64,000 bases of DNA from Phyllobacterium sp. 21LDTY02-6. Lineage in GTDB: Bacteria; Pseudomonadota; Alphaproteobacteria; Rhizobiales; Rhizobiaceae. The notes beneath the pieces are model-generated. The model was not told where the DNA came from, searched no databases, and saw nothing but the letters and a program-made list of their open reading frames with translations. The position numbers were made by a program, and so were the translations under genes. Shown here piece after piece: positions 57,384 through 64,000 of the stretch. Where the stretch lies: contig NZ_JAMJWD020000004.1 of NCBI RefSeq assembly GCF_023554255.2, positions 124,001 to 188,000 on the forward strand, given 5' to 3'. Numbering within the stretch: the first letter of the stretch is position 1; the number at the start of each line of letters is the position of its first letter.

Positions 57384-58367
57384 CTACTTGACCAGCCAGC
57401 CTTCGCGCTCAAGCACCTTGACCACGTTTTCGCGGTCCTTGGCCTGGTAGGACTTGAAGTCGTCCCCGGCCATGAATTGCGCCGTCTGCGAGGTCTTGGC
57501 GATATATTCCGCCCATTCCGGCGTTTCCGAAACCTTTTTCAGCACGTCCTGGTAGAAGGCGACTGCCTCCGCATCGACGCCGGCCGGCAGCCAGACGGTA
57601 CGCGGCATGCGGTAGCTGTCGATGCCGAGACCGGCTTCGGCGCAGGTGGGGATATCGTGCCAGCCCTTGCCGTCATGCACCGCGTCGCTCTTCGGAAAAC
57701 GGTCGGGACGGAACACGCAGAGCGGCTTCACCATTCCCGCCTGCCACTGGCCGCGATTCTCGTTGGGATTGTTCACATTGGCGTCGATATGCCCGCCCGC
57801 CAGCTGCACGCCGGCCTCGCCGCCGCTCTTGAACGGAATGTAGCGGAATTCCGCCCCCGTGGTCTCGCCAATGGACGATACGAGGATCTGGTCGGTGTCC
57901 TTCGACTGGCTGCCGCCGAACTGCACCGCCTGGGGCTTGGCCTTGGCCGCATCCAGGAAGGCCTTCACATCGGCATATTCGGACTGGCCGTTGACCCAGA
58001 TCAGGAATTCGTCGAGCGCCATGGCCGCGACCGGCGTCAGGTCCTCCGGCGCATAGGGCACCTCGGCGACGCTCGGCAGGAGATATTCATTGTTGGTGCC
58101 GAAGGTCAGCTTGTAGGGATCGGCCTTGTAGCCGGCGGCGTAGACGAAGCCTTCCGCACCGCTGCCGCCGCCCTTGTTGGTGACGACGATCGGCGCCTTC
58201 ATCAGCTTGTGCTTGCCGATGATCGCCTGCACGGTCCGTGCGAAATTGTCGGTGCCGCCGCCCGGCCCCGAGGTGACGACGAACTCCACCGGCCGCGTCG
58301 GCTCGAATGCGAGTGCCGGCACTGCCGACACGGCAAGGGCAAGCGCGAGGGTAATCTGTTTCAGCAT
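57384..58367 (-). CDS. TTT-family periplasmic substrate-binding protein (TctC/Bug)
   Basis: 327 residues with signal peptide (MLKQITLALALAVSAVPALA). The Bug-type ligand loop is FVVTSGPGGGTDNFARTVQAI, and the second ligand region VQFGGSQSKDTDQILVSSIG fits the family, as does the C-terminal WLPAGVDAEAVAFYQDVLKKV. Bug/TctC proteins bind carboxylates through two ordered waters; here a tetronate-like acid is inferred. ATG at 58367 has GGGAGGAA upstream, deciding against the codon at 58403. Between pdxA2 and tctB. Confidence 0.92.
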   Translation of the reverse strand: MLKQITLALALAVSAVPALAFEPTRPVEFVVTSGPGGGTDNFARTVQAIIGKHKLMKAPIVVTNKGGGSGAEGFVYAAGYKADPYKLTFGTNNEYLLPSVAEVPYAPEDLTPVAAMALDEFLIWVNGQSEYADVKAFLDAAKAKPQAVQFGGSQSKDTDQILVSSIGETTGAEFRYIPFKSGGEAGVQLAGGHIDANVNNPNENRGQWQAGMVKPLCVFRPDRFPKSDAVHDGKGWHDIPTCAEAGLGIDSYRMPRTVWLPAGVDAEAVAFYQDVLKKVSETPEWAEYIAKTSQTAQFMAGDDFKSYQAKDRENVVKVLEREGWLVK

Positions 58368-58434
58368 TTTCGGTTCCTCCCGGTTATCGGTCCCCTGCCG
58401 CAAGCTCCTACCCGGCAGCGGGTTCCGTCTTCAA

Positions 58435-59496
58435 TCAAGCAGTCTTGCGGTCTGCCTCCCTCTGCCGCGCCTGGCGGACAGCCATGCGCGCTGCGAGCAG
58501 GATGGCCTCGCGCGTCGCGCCGATATCGGCGACGCCCTGGCGGGCAATGTCGTAGGCCGTGCCATGCGCCGGCGTGCAGAGCGGGAACGGCAGCCCGCCC
58601 ATCATCGTAACGCCCTTGTCGAAGCCCATCATCTTCATCGCGATCTGGCCCTGGTCGTGATACATGGTCAGCACCGCGTGGAAGCCTTCCTTCAGCGCCC
58701 GCAGGAACACCGTATCGGCGGGGAACGGTCCATCGACCGCATAGCCCTGCGCCCTGGCGCGCGCTACGGCGGGTTCGATCACGTCGATCTCCTCGCGGCC
58801 GAAACTGCCGCCATCGCCGGCATGGGGATTGAGCCCGGCAACCGCGATGCGCGGCTTGTCGATGCCGGCAAGCCTCAGGCAGGCGCTCGTCAGGTCGATC
58901 TCGGCCAGTATGGCCTCCTCGCTGATATGCGAGGACACGGCGGAAAGCGGGATGTGAGACGTTACGCGGGCATTCCAGATGCGCTCGAGCACGTTGAATT
59001 CGCGCATCTTGCCCTTGAAGGAAAGCACGTCGGAGACGAAGCGGATTTCGTCGTCATAGCCCGGATAGGCGTAGCGCATGGCCTTCTTGTTGAAGGGCGT
59101 GAAACATACGCCATCGACGCGGCCGGCATCGGCAAGCTCCAGCGCCAGGCGGAAATTCCGCGTGGCGAAGGTACCGCCCGCAAGCGTCGCCTCGCCGACG
59201 ACGACATCGGCCGGATCGAGATGGCCGAGATCGACGAATACGGGCCTCTCGGCGGGTTCGGTGGAGAAACTGTCTTCGCCCCGGTATTCGATATCGAGTT
59301 CGACGCCGGCGATCTTCGCCCCGTCTTCCAATATGCGCCTGTCGCCGACGACGACGAAATGCGCAATCTCGCGAATGTCGGCAAGGGAGAGAAGACGCGC
59401 AGCCAGTTCCGAGCTGATGCCTGCGGGGTCACCCATGGCAAGGGCCAATACGGGACGCTGGTCCCCGCCGCCAACAGGCCTGTTGTTCTGCGCCAT
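58435..59496 (-). CDS. pdxA2: PdxA2-type 4-phospho-tetronate dehydrogenase
   Basis: 353 residues of the PdxA fold. Metal-binding His residues lie in SHIPLSAV, NPHAGDGGSFGREE and MYHDQGQIAMK; LALAMGDPAGISSELAARLL is the N-terminal signature. PdxA2 enzymes oxidatively decarboxylate D-threonate 4-phosphate or D-erythronate 4-phosphate to dihydroxyacetone phosphate. The transporter and DUF1537 neighbours favour this over the vitamin B6 role. ATG at 59496 has GGGAGG upstream. First gene of unit A, divergent from gntR. No kinase gene is next to it. Confidence 0.85.
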   Translation of the reverse strand: MAQNNRPVGGGDQRPVLALAMGDPAGISSELAARLLSLADIREIAHFVVVGDRRILEDGAKIAGVELDIEYRGEDSFSTEPAERPVFVDLGHLDPADVVVGEATLAGGTFATRNFRLALELADAGRVDGVCFTPFNKKAMRYAYPGYDDEIRFVSDVLSFKGKMREFNVLERIWNARVTSHIPLSAVSSHISEEAILAEIDLTSACLRLAGIDKPRIAVAGLNPHAGDGGSFGREEIDVIEPAVARARAQGYAVDGPFPADTVFLRALKEGFHAVLTMYHDQGQIAMKMMGFDKGVTMMGGLPFPLCTPAHGTAYDIARQGVADIGATREAILLAARMAVRQARQREADRKTA

Positions 59497-59562
59497 CCAA
59501 AAACCTCCCTCTTCGTCCGGTTCCCCAACGACTACGATCATATTCCCCGCTTTGCAAGTATT

Positions 59563-59572
59563 TTGTATACAG
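59563..59572. promoter_or_regulatory. Candidate GntR (FCD) operator between pdxA2 and gntR
   Basis: The motif TTGTATACAG contains an eight-base perfect palindrome (TGTATACA) and matches nine of ten positions of the TTGTATACAA pattern common among FCD-type GntR regulators. It lies 67 bases upstream of pdxA2 in the 200-base divergent region. Binding by the adjacent GntR is inferred. Confidence 0.5.
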
Positions 59573-59647
59573 TATTAAAAATAGCGTATTAAGCCCAGTA
59601 TCATTTTGCCGCGACAAATGCGAGAATACGCCAGATTCGGCGCTCGT

Positions 59648-59681
59648 ATGGGCAGCACACGCCGCCCCCATGGGCAGCACA
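59648..59681. repeat. Direct repeats in front of gntR
   Basis: The 12-base sequence ATGGGCAGCACA occurs at 59648-59659 and 59670-59681, 22 bases apart, about two DNA turns, so both copies face the same side of the helix. They lie 16-49 bases upstream of the gntR ATG, suggesting a protein binding pair. No regulator can be assigned. Confidence 0.45.
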
Positions 59682-59696
59682 GGGATGGAGGATTGA

Positions 59697-60380
59697 ATGG
59701 CATCGGAAGTCGTTGAGCCGGCGGGGCGCCGCGCGGTCGCCACCATTTCGCGCCAGTCCCTGCATGGAGAAATCGTCACCCGGCTGCGCGACATGATCAT
59801 CGAGGGCGATCTGCAGCCCGGCGAGCGCATCTATGAGAACCAGCTCGGCGAGGAGCTCGGCGTATCGCGGACGCCGCTGCGGGAAGCGTTGAAGTTTCTC
59901 GCTAGCGAAGGCCTTGTCGAGCTCGTGCCCAGCCGTGGCGCGGTGGTGAAGCGCTTCTCCCCGAAAGACATCGAGGACATGCTCATCGTCATCAGGTCGA
60001 TGGAGATGCTTGCCGGGCGCATCGCCTGCGCCATCGCGAGCGACGAGGGCATTGCCGGATTGCGGCTGCTGCACGATGCGATGGTCCGGCATTACGAGGC
60101 CGGCGAGCGGCTCGAATATTACAAGTTGAACCAGCAGATCCACACCGGCATCGTCGCCCTTGCCGACAATGCGCCGCTGGCGGAAGTGCATGGATTGCTG
60201 CAATCGCGGGTAAAGCGCATCCGCTTCATCGGGCATGAGGGGCCGGAGCGCTGGGCCAATGCGGTTGCCGAGCATGAGCGCATCATGGCCGCGCTCGAAC
60301 GGCGCGACGCCGAGACGCTCGCCCGCGAACTCGACGTTCATCTCGCCAATGGCTGGGAGCGGGTGAAGTCGGTGCTCTGA
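59697..60380 (+). CDS. GntR-family transcriptional regulator (FadR subfamily, FCD domain)
   Basis: 227 residues. The winged helix is at residues about 22-90 (LRDMIIEGDLQPGERIYENQLGEELGVSRTPLREALKFLASEGLVELVPSRGAVV). The all-helical FCD ligand domain follows (EDMLIVIRSMEMLAGRIACAIA; LNQQIHTGIVALADNAPL; HEGPERWANAVAEHERIMAALE) with His residues that could bind a metal and an organic acid. It probably represses pdxA2-tct until a sugar acid is bound. ATG at 59697 has GGAGG upstream. Convergent with otnC, six bases apart. Confidence 0.92.
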   Translation: MASEVVEPAGRRAVATISRQSLHGEIVTRLRDMIIEGDLQPGERIYENQLGEELGVSRTPLREALKFLASEGLVELVPSRGAVVKRFSPKDIEDMLIVIRSMEMLAGRIACAIASDEGIAGLRLLHDAMVRHYEAGERLEYYKLNQQIHTGIVALADNAPLAEVHGLLQSRVKRIRFIGHEGPERWANAVAEHERIMAALERRDAETLARELDVHLANGWERVKSVL

Positions 60381-60386
60381 CGGCAA

Positions 60387-61064
60387 TCACTCGTGATCGT
60401 GGTGATCGTGATCGTGCGCGACCGGCAGGTCGAGGCCGAATGTGCGCTCCAGATCGGCCACCTGCCCCGGTGAAAGATAGCGCGGATTGAGATTGCGCAG
60501 GAGCAGATAGAGCTTCGCCGTCTCCTCCAGTTCCTCGGTGGCGAAGACCGCCGCTTCCAGACTGTCTCCGGCGACGACCGGCCCATGATTGGCCAGCAAC
60601 ACCGACGAATAGCGCCCGGCAAGGCCGCGAATGGCATCGGCCACGGCCGGATCGCCCGGACGATAATAGGGGATCAATGCCGTCTGCCCGGCCCGCATCA
60701 GATAATAGGGCGTCATCGGCGGCAGCGCCGCGCGCGGGTCGATCTCCGGCAGCATGGTCAGCGCCACCGCATGCGTCGAATGGAGATGGACGATGGCGCG
60801 GGCGCTGGTGCGGCTGTCATAGAGCGCCGTATGAAGCGGGATTTCCTTGGTCGGCTTGTCGCCGGAGATCAGCTGCCCCGAACCATCGAGCCGCGAAATG
60901 CGCGCCGGATCGAGAAATCCCAGCGAGGCATTCGTCGGCGTGACCAGCCAGCCGCCATCGTCGAGCCGCAGCGAAATATTGCCGGAGGAGCCCGGCGTCA
61001 GGCCCCGCTCGAACAGCGACCTTCCATAGCGGCAGATTTCTTCGCGCAGGCGGGTATCGGACAT
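60387..61064 (-). CDS. otnC: 3-oxo-tetronate 4-phosphate decarboxylase (class II aldolase family)
   Basis: 225 residues of the class II aldolase/adducin fold. FERGLTPGSSGNISLRL, the zinc motif IVHLHSTHAVALTML (H-x-H) and LLANHGPVVAG with the third His, fit OtnC. In the known pathway it converts 3-oxo-tetronate 4-phosphate to dihydroxyacetone phosphate and CO2; fuculose-phosphate aldolase-like function cannot be excluded from sequence alone. The C-terminus has a His/Asp-rich tail (HDHDHHDHE). It lies 15 bases after lacI. Confidence 0.85.
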   Translation of the reverse strand: MSDTRLREEICRYGRSLFERGLTPGSSGNISLRLDDGGWLVTPTNASLGFLDPARISRLDGSGQLISGDKPTKEIPLHTALYDSRTSARAIVHLHSTHAVALTMLPEIDPRAALPPMTPYYLMRAGQTALIPYYRPGDPAVADAIRGLAGRYSSVLLANHGPVVAGDSLEAAVFATEELEETAKLYLLLRNLNPRYLSPGQVADLERTFGLDLPVAHDHDHHDHE

Positions 61065-61079
61065 GATGTCCCTCCGATG

Positions 61080-62075
61080 TCAGGCGGTGGCGCCAGTGAT
61101 GAGTTCAAAGCCGAGATCGACGGTCTGCGGCGGTGCCTTGTCAACGATCAGTTTTGCCGCCACCTCACCCGTGGCGGCGCGCGGCGTCCTGATGGTGGAC
61201 AATGGCTGCGGCATGGCCTTGCCGATATCGAGGCCGTTATAGCCGAATATCGCCAGCTGGCCCGGGATGGCGATCCCTTGGGCCAGGCAGTGGAAATATC
61301 CGCCGAGCGCCATGTCGTCATTGGAGAAATAGACCGCATCGAGATCCGGATGCCGCGCCAGCAGGCGCGACAGCGCCCCGCGCCCCTCCTCCACCGAGGA
61401 CCGGCCCGGATGGATCTCCTCGCCGGCCAGCCCGGCGCCGTTTTCGACGAGCGCGTCGCGGAAACTCGCATGGCGCTTGGCGGCGCGCGTATCGCGCATG
61501 AGATCATGCCCGACATAGCCGATCCGGCGGTATCCGCGCTCCAGCAGGAAGCCGGCGCTGGCCCGCCCCGCCGCGTGATTGGAGAAGCCGACCGCCAGAT
61601 CGAGCGCCGTGCCATCGATGTCGAGCAGTTCCACGATACGGCAGGACGCCGCCTGAAGCGTGCGCACAGTGCGCTCCGTATGCTCATAACCCGCCAGCAT
61701 GATCGCCGCCGGCCGCCATGCGAGCATGGAGGCGACCAGCATTTCCTCGCGCTCGGCATCGTAATCCGTCACCGCGAAAACCGCCTGGTGCTGCGCCTGT
61801 TCCAGCGTGCCGATGGCGCCGCCCAGAAGATCGGCGAAGACGATGTTCGAAAGCGACGGGATGACGAAGGCGACAAGCGGCGAGCCGGACGAGGCGAGCG
61901 TGCCGGCAATGCGGTTCGGCACGTAGCCGAGCCGTTCCACCGCCGACAGGACGCGCTCCCGGGTCTTGGCGGAGAAGGAACCATGGTTCCTCAATACCCG
62001 CGACACGGTGCTTTCGCCGACGCCGGCCGCCTCCGCAACCTGCGCCAGCGTCGCCGACTGCTGCCTTGTGTCCAT
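61080..62075 (-). CDS. LacI-family transcriptional regulator
   Basis: 331 residues. The HTH and hinge are at the N-terminus (LAQVAEAAGVGESTVSRVLRNHGSFSAKTRERVLSAVERLGYVPN), then a periplasmic-binding-protein-like effector domain (FVIPSLSNIVFADLLGGAIGTLEQ; AIFGYNGLDIGKAMPQPLSTIRTP). It is of GntR(gluconate)-type LacI subfamily by the look of the N-terminus. ATG at 62075 has GGGGAG upstream; the frame to 62147 overlaps operator DNA. otnC is 15 bases downstream, so they are probably cotranscribed. Two palindromes upstream match its expected operator. Confidence 0.93.
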   Translation of the reverse strand: MDTRQQSATLAQVAEAAGVGESTVSRVLRNHGSFSAKTRERVLSAVERLGYVPNRIAGTLASSGSPLVAFVIPSLSNIVFADLLGGAIGTLEQAQHQAVFAVTDYDAEREEMLVASMLAWRPAAIMLAGYEHTERTVRTLQAASCRIVELLDIDGTALDLAVGFSNHAAGRASAGFLLERGYRRIGYVGHDLMRDTRAAKRHASFRDALVENGAGLAGEEIHPGRSSVEEGRGALSRLLARHPDLDAVYFSNDDMALGGYFHCLAQGIAIPGQLAIFGYNGLDIGKAMPQPLSTIRTPRAATGEVAAKLIVDKAPPQTVDLGFELITGATA

Positions 62076-62131
62076 GGGCCGATTTCTCCCCTTGCAGCCT
62101 CTTCCTCCATGCCACGGATAATAGGGAAATT

Positions 62132-62147
62132 TTGGCAGCGCTACCAT
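62132..62147. promoter_or_regulatory. LacI-type operator 1 (imperfect)
   Basis: TTGGCAGCGCTACCAT is a near copy of the perfect palindrome at 62155, differing at two positions of the right arm, and sits 57 bases upstream of the lacI start. The CG-centred palindrome form is characteristic of LacI-family sites. Centre-to-centre spacing of the two is 23 bases. Confidence 0.75.
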
Positions 62148-62154
62148 TTTATTA

Positions 62155-62170
62155 TTGGCAGCGCTGCCAA
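62155..62170. promoter_or_regulatory. LacI-type operator 2 (perfect palindrome)
   Basis: TTGGCAGCGCTGCCAA is a perfect 16-base palindrome centred on CG, as LacI regulators prefer. It lies in the gap between lacI and ltnD, 73 bases ahead of the ltnD start, so repression of both directions by the adjacent LacI is likely. Confidence 0.85.
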
Positions 62171-62242
62171 TTCATGGTTTACCATCGGACTGCCCTCTTG
62201 AGCGAGGCGATCCATGTCGATTGGGCGGAGGAGACCGATATT

Positions 62243-63169
62243 TTGGCCAATGAGAACAATCGTGGCGGCGTCACCATCGCCGTCATCGGACTGGGTTCGA
62301 TGGGGCTCGGAATGGCGCAGTCCGCTGCCCGGGCCGGCCATGACGTGGCCGGGTTCGATATCGCGCCGGCAGCACTTGCAAAGCTCGCCGCCTTCGGCGC
62401 GCGCAGCGCCGCCTCGGCCGCCGATGCGGTTCGAAACGCCGACATCGTCGTTTCCGTCGTGGTGAATGCGCAGCAGACGGAGGCGCTGCTGTTCGGCGAC
62501 GCCGGCATGGCCACTGCCATGAAGCCCGGCGCGGTGTTCGTGTCTTCCGCCACCATGGACCCGGCGGCGGCGCGCGATCTTGCGCAGCGCGTCGAAGCCG
62601 CCGGCCTGCATTATCTCGATGCGCCGGTTTCCGGCGGTGCCGTCAAGGCCCTCGGCGGCGAACTGACGATCATGGCATCCGGCACGCCGGAGGCGTTTCT
62701 CAAGGCGCGGCCGGCGCTCGATGCCATGGCGGCAAAGGTCTATGAACTTGGCGACGCAGCAGGCACGGGCGCGGCATTCAAGATGATCAATCAATTGCTC
62801 GCCGGCGTTCACATCGCCGCCGCTTGCGAGGCCATTACCTTCGCCGCCCGGCAGGGGCTGGATCTCGACAAGGTCCATGAGGTCATCACCGCCTCCGCCG
62901 GCAATTCGTGGATGTTCGAAAACCGGGTTCCGCATATCCTCGACGGCGACTACACGCCGCTGAGCAGCATCGATATTTTCGTCAAGGATCTCGGCATCGT
63001 CCAGGACATGGCGCGCAATGCCCGCTATCCCGTCCCGCTCGCCGCCGCCGCGCTGCAGATGTATCTGGCGGCTTCCGGCAGCGGCATGGGCCGCGACGAC
63101 GATTCCTCGCTCGCCCGGCTTTATGCCGGTCTTTCCGGCACTGAGCTGCCCATGGCACCGGAGAAATAG
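62243..63169 (+). CDS. ltnD: L-threonate/D-erythronate-type dehydrogenase (beta-hydroxyacid dehydrogenase family)
   Basis: 308 residues. NAD-binding GLGSMGLGMAQSAARAGHDVAGFD, substrate block DAPVSGGAVKALGGELTIMASG, and catalytic Lys in GTGAAFKMINQLLAGVHIAA are classic for this family (tartronate semialdehyde reductase relatives). In the otn pathway LtnD oxidises L-threonate to 2-oxo-tetronate. The best start is TTG at 62243, preceded by GGAGGAGA eight bases away. The ATG at 62174, four bases past operator 2, has no such site. Followed by otnI two bases later. Confidence 0.85.
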   Translation: MANENNRGGVTIAVIGLGSMGLGMAQSAARAGHDVAGFDIAPAALAKLAAFGARSAASAADAVRNADIVVSVVVNAQQTEALLFGDAGMATAMKPGAVFVSSATMDPAAARDLAQRVEAAGLHYLDAPVSGGAVKALGGELTIMASGTPEAFLKARPALDAMAAKVYELGDAAGTGAAFKMINQLLAGVHIAAACEAITFAARQGLDLDKVHEVITASAGNSWMFENRVPHILDGDYTPLSSIDIFVKDLGIVQDMARNARYPVPLAAAALQMYLAASGSGMGRDDDSSLARLYAGLSGTELPMAPEK

Positions 63170-63171
63170 AC

Positions 63172-63948
63172 ATGCCGAAATTCGCCGCCAACCTCACCAT
63201 GATGTTCACCGAATGGCCGTTTCTCGACCGTTTCGACGCCGCCGCGGATGCGGGCTTCGGCGCGGTCGAATATCTGTTCCCCTATGAGGTGGAGCCGGGC
63301 GAAATCGCCCTGCGCCTCGAACGCAACAGGCTGGAACAGGCGCTGTTCAACCTGCCGCCCGGCGACTGGGCCGGCGGCGAACGCGGCATGGCGGCGCTGC
63401 CGGAACGGTTCGACGATGTCGCGGCCAGCGTCGGGCGCGCGCTCGACTATGCTGCGGCGACCGGCGTCCGGCGCCTGCACCTGATGGCCGGAATCGCCGA
63501 CCGCTCCAGCCCCGCAGCAAGCGCCGCCTATCGCCGTTCGATCGTCCATGTGGCTGAACGGCTGGCGTCTGCCGGCATCGACCTCCTGCTCGAGCCGATA
63601 AATGGCCGCAACATGCCCGGCTATTTTCTCGACGATTTCGCCTTCGCGGCGGCGCTGATCGAGGAATTGCGCCTGCCCAACCTCAAGCTCCAGTTCGACA
63701 TCTATCATCGCCAGATCATGGATGGCGATGTGGTGATGGCGCTGCGCCGGCTCCTGCCGATCATCGGGCATGTCCAGATCGCCAGCGTCCCCTCGCGCCA
63801 CGAGCCGGACGACGAGGAGATCAACTACCCCTATCTGTTCGCGGAGCTCGACCGGCTCGGCTATGCCGGCTTCGTCGGCTGCGAATACAATCCGAGGAAC
63901 CATACGCTGGACGGCCTCCGCTGGTTCCAGTCCTTCAAGCGGAGCTAG
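63172..63948 (+). CDS. otnI: 2-oxo-tetronate isomerase (hydroxypyruvate isomerase family)
   Basis: 258 residues with the Hyi/AP-endonuclease-2 TIM-barrel. Metal ligands are expected in LLLEPINGRNMPGYFLDDF, LQFDIYHRQIMDGDV, HVQIASVPSRHEPDD and GCEYNPRNHTLDGL, all visible. OtnI interconverts 2-oxo- and 3-oxo-tetronate. ATG at 63172 is two bases past the ltnD stop, so the genes are coupled. Opens MPKFAANLTMMFTEWPFLDR, as in Hyi/OtnI proteins. Confidence 0.87.
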   Translation: MPKFAANLTMMFTEWPFLDRFDAAADAGFGAVEYLFPYEVEPGEIALRLERNRLEQALFNLPPGDWAGGERGMAALPERFDDVAASVGRALDYAAATGVRRLHLMAGIADRSSPAASAAYRRSIVHVAERLASAGIDLLLEPINGRNMPGYFLDDFAFAAALIEELRLPNLKLQFDIYHRQIMDGDVVMALRRLLPIIGHVQIASVPSRHEPDDEEINYPYLFAELDRLGYAGFVGCEYNPRNHTLDGLRWFQSFKRS

Positions 63949-63953
63949 CTGAC

Positions 63954-64000
63954 ATGGCAATCCTTCTCGGGTCCATAGCGGACGATTATACCGGCGCATC
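63954..64000 (+). CDS. otnK: 3-oxo-tetronate kinase (DUF1537 family), first 15 residues
   Basis: Only the N-terminus MAILLGSIADDYTGA is inside the window; the gene runs off the right edge. GSIADDYTGA (D-D-x-T-G) is the opening nucleotide/substrate motif of DUF1537 kinases, which phosphorylate four-carbon acids. GGAG lies upstream, and the start is five bases past the otnI stop. With otnI, otnC and ltnD here, OtnK is the most likely family member. Confidence 0.75.
   Translation, partial: MAILLGSIADDYTGA

Noticed and set aside
62174-62242. ATG at 62174 as the start of ltnD
   Set aside because: It sits four bases after the operator, has no ribosome-binding site, and adds 23 residues absent from the family N-terminus; TTG at 62243 has a strong GGAGGAGA.

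Overview
The window looks like a chromosomal segment of an alphaproteobacterium of the Hyphomicrobiales (Brucellaceae/Phyllobacteriaceae/Rhizobiaceae range). Support comes from a 377-residue CcrM-type GANTC methyltransferase, the aa3 oxidase cluster ctaC-ctaD-ctaB-coxF-ctaG-ctaE, a RibB with a GTP-cyclohydrolase-like tail, IalB, DUF1344 and RT0821/Lpp0805 family proteins, high GC and ATGA/GTGA gene overlaps. No rRNA, tRNA, IS element, prophage or CRISPR array was seen, and no gene-free stretch exceeds 300 bases.

Layout. 1-8.9 kb (minus): end of a secreted phytase/esterase-like gene, a CE4 deacetylase, ppdK, smc, a DsbA-like protein and a DciA-like protein. 8.9-11.9 kb: three overlapping surface-polysaccharide genes (UDP-glucuronate epimerase, O-antigen ligase, GT25), apparently inserted between dciA and the divergent mutY. 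12-23 kb: mutY, HAD phosphatases, ccrM, a lipoprotein, thrC, an M16 peptidase, a GNAT enzyme, an EAL/GGDEF protein and YqgE. 23.6-34.6 kb: DsbD-domain protein, peroxiredoxin, then the minus-strand groups ispH-thrB-rnhA, L,D-transpeptidase-DUF983-SURF1, and the cytochrome oxidase operon closed by a strong terminator. 35-51 kb: IalB, tldD, rlmD-like/tlyA/dxs with pirin, xseB and an HDAC-like gene, a cystathionine gamma-synthase family gene, ribB, aroC, a phosphoglycerate-mutase-like gene, fabI, a DnaJ-like gene and pdxH.

51-64 kb is accessory catabolism. A crotonase/acyl-CoA dehydrogenase pair has a palindrome in front that resembles LiuR sites. Next come two divergently organised units for four-carbon sugar acids. 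Unit A is gntR facing pdxA2-tctC-tctB-tctA-SAF oxidoreductase. Unit B is lacI-otnC facing ltnD-otnI-otnK. Unit B encodes the known route L-threonate or D-erythronate -> 2-oxo-tetronate -> 3-oxo-tetronate -> 3-oxo-tetronate 4-phosphate -> dihydroxyacetone phosphate. Unit A supplies a tripartite tricarboxylate-type importer, a PdxA2 dehydrogenase and an oxidoreductase of unknown reaction. The DUF1537 kinase runs off the right edge. This paired locus, with two repressors, identifiable candidate operators and one unassigned enzyme, is the most interesting part of the window.
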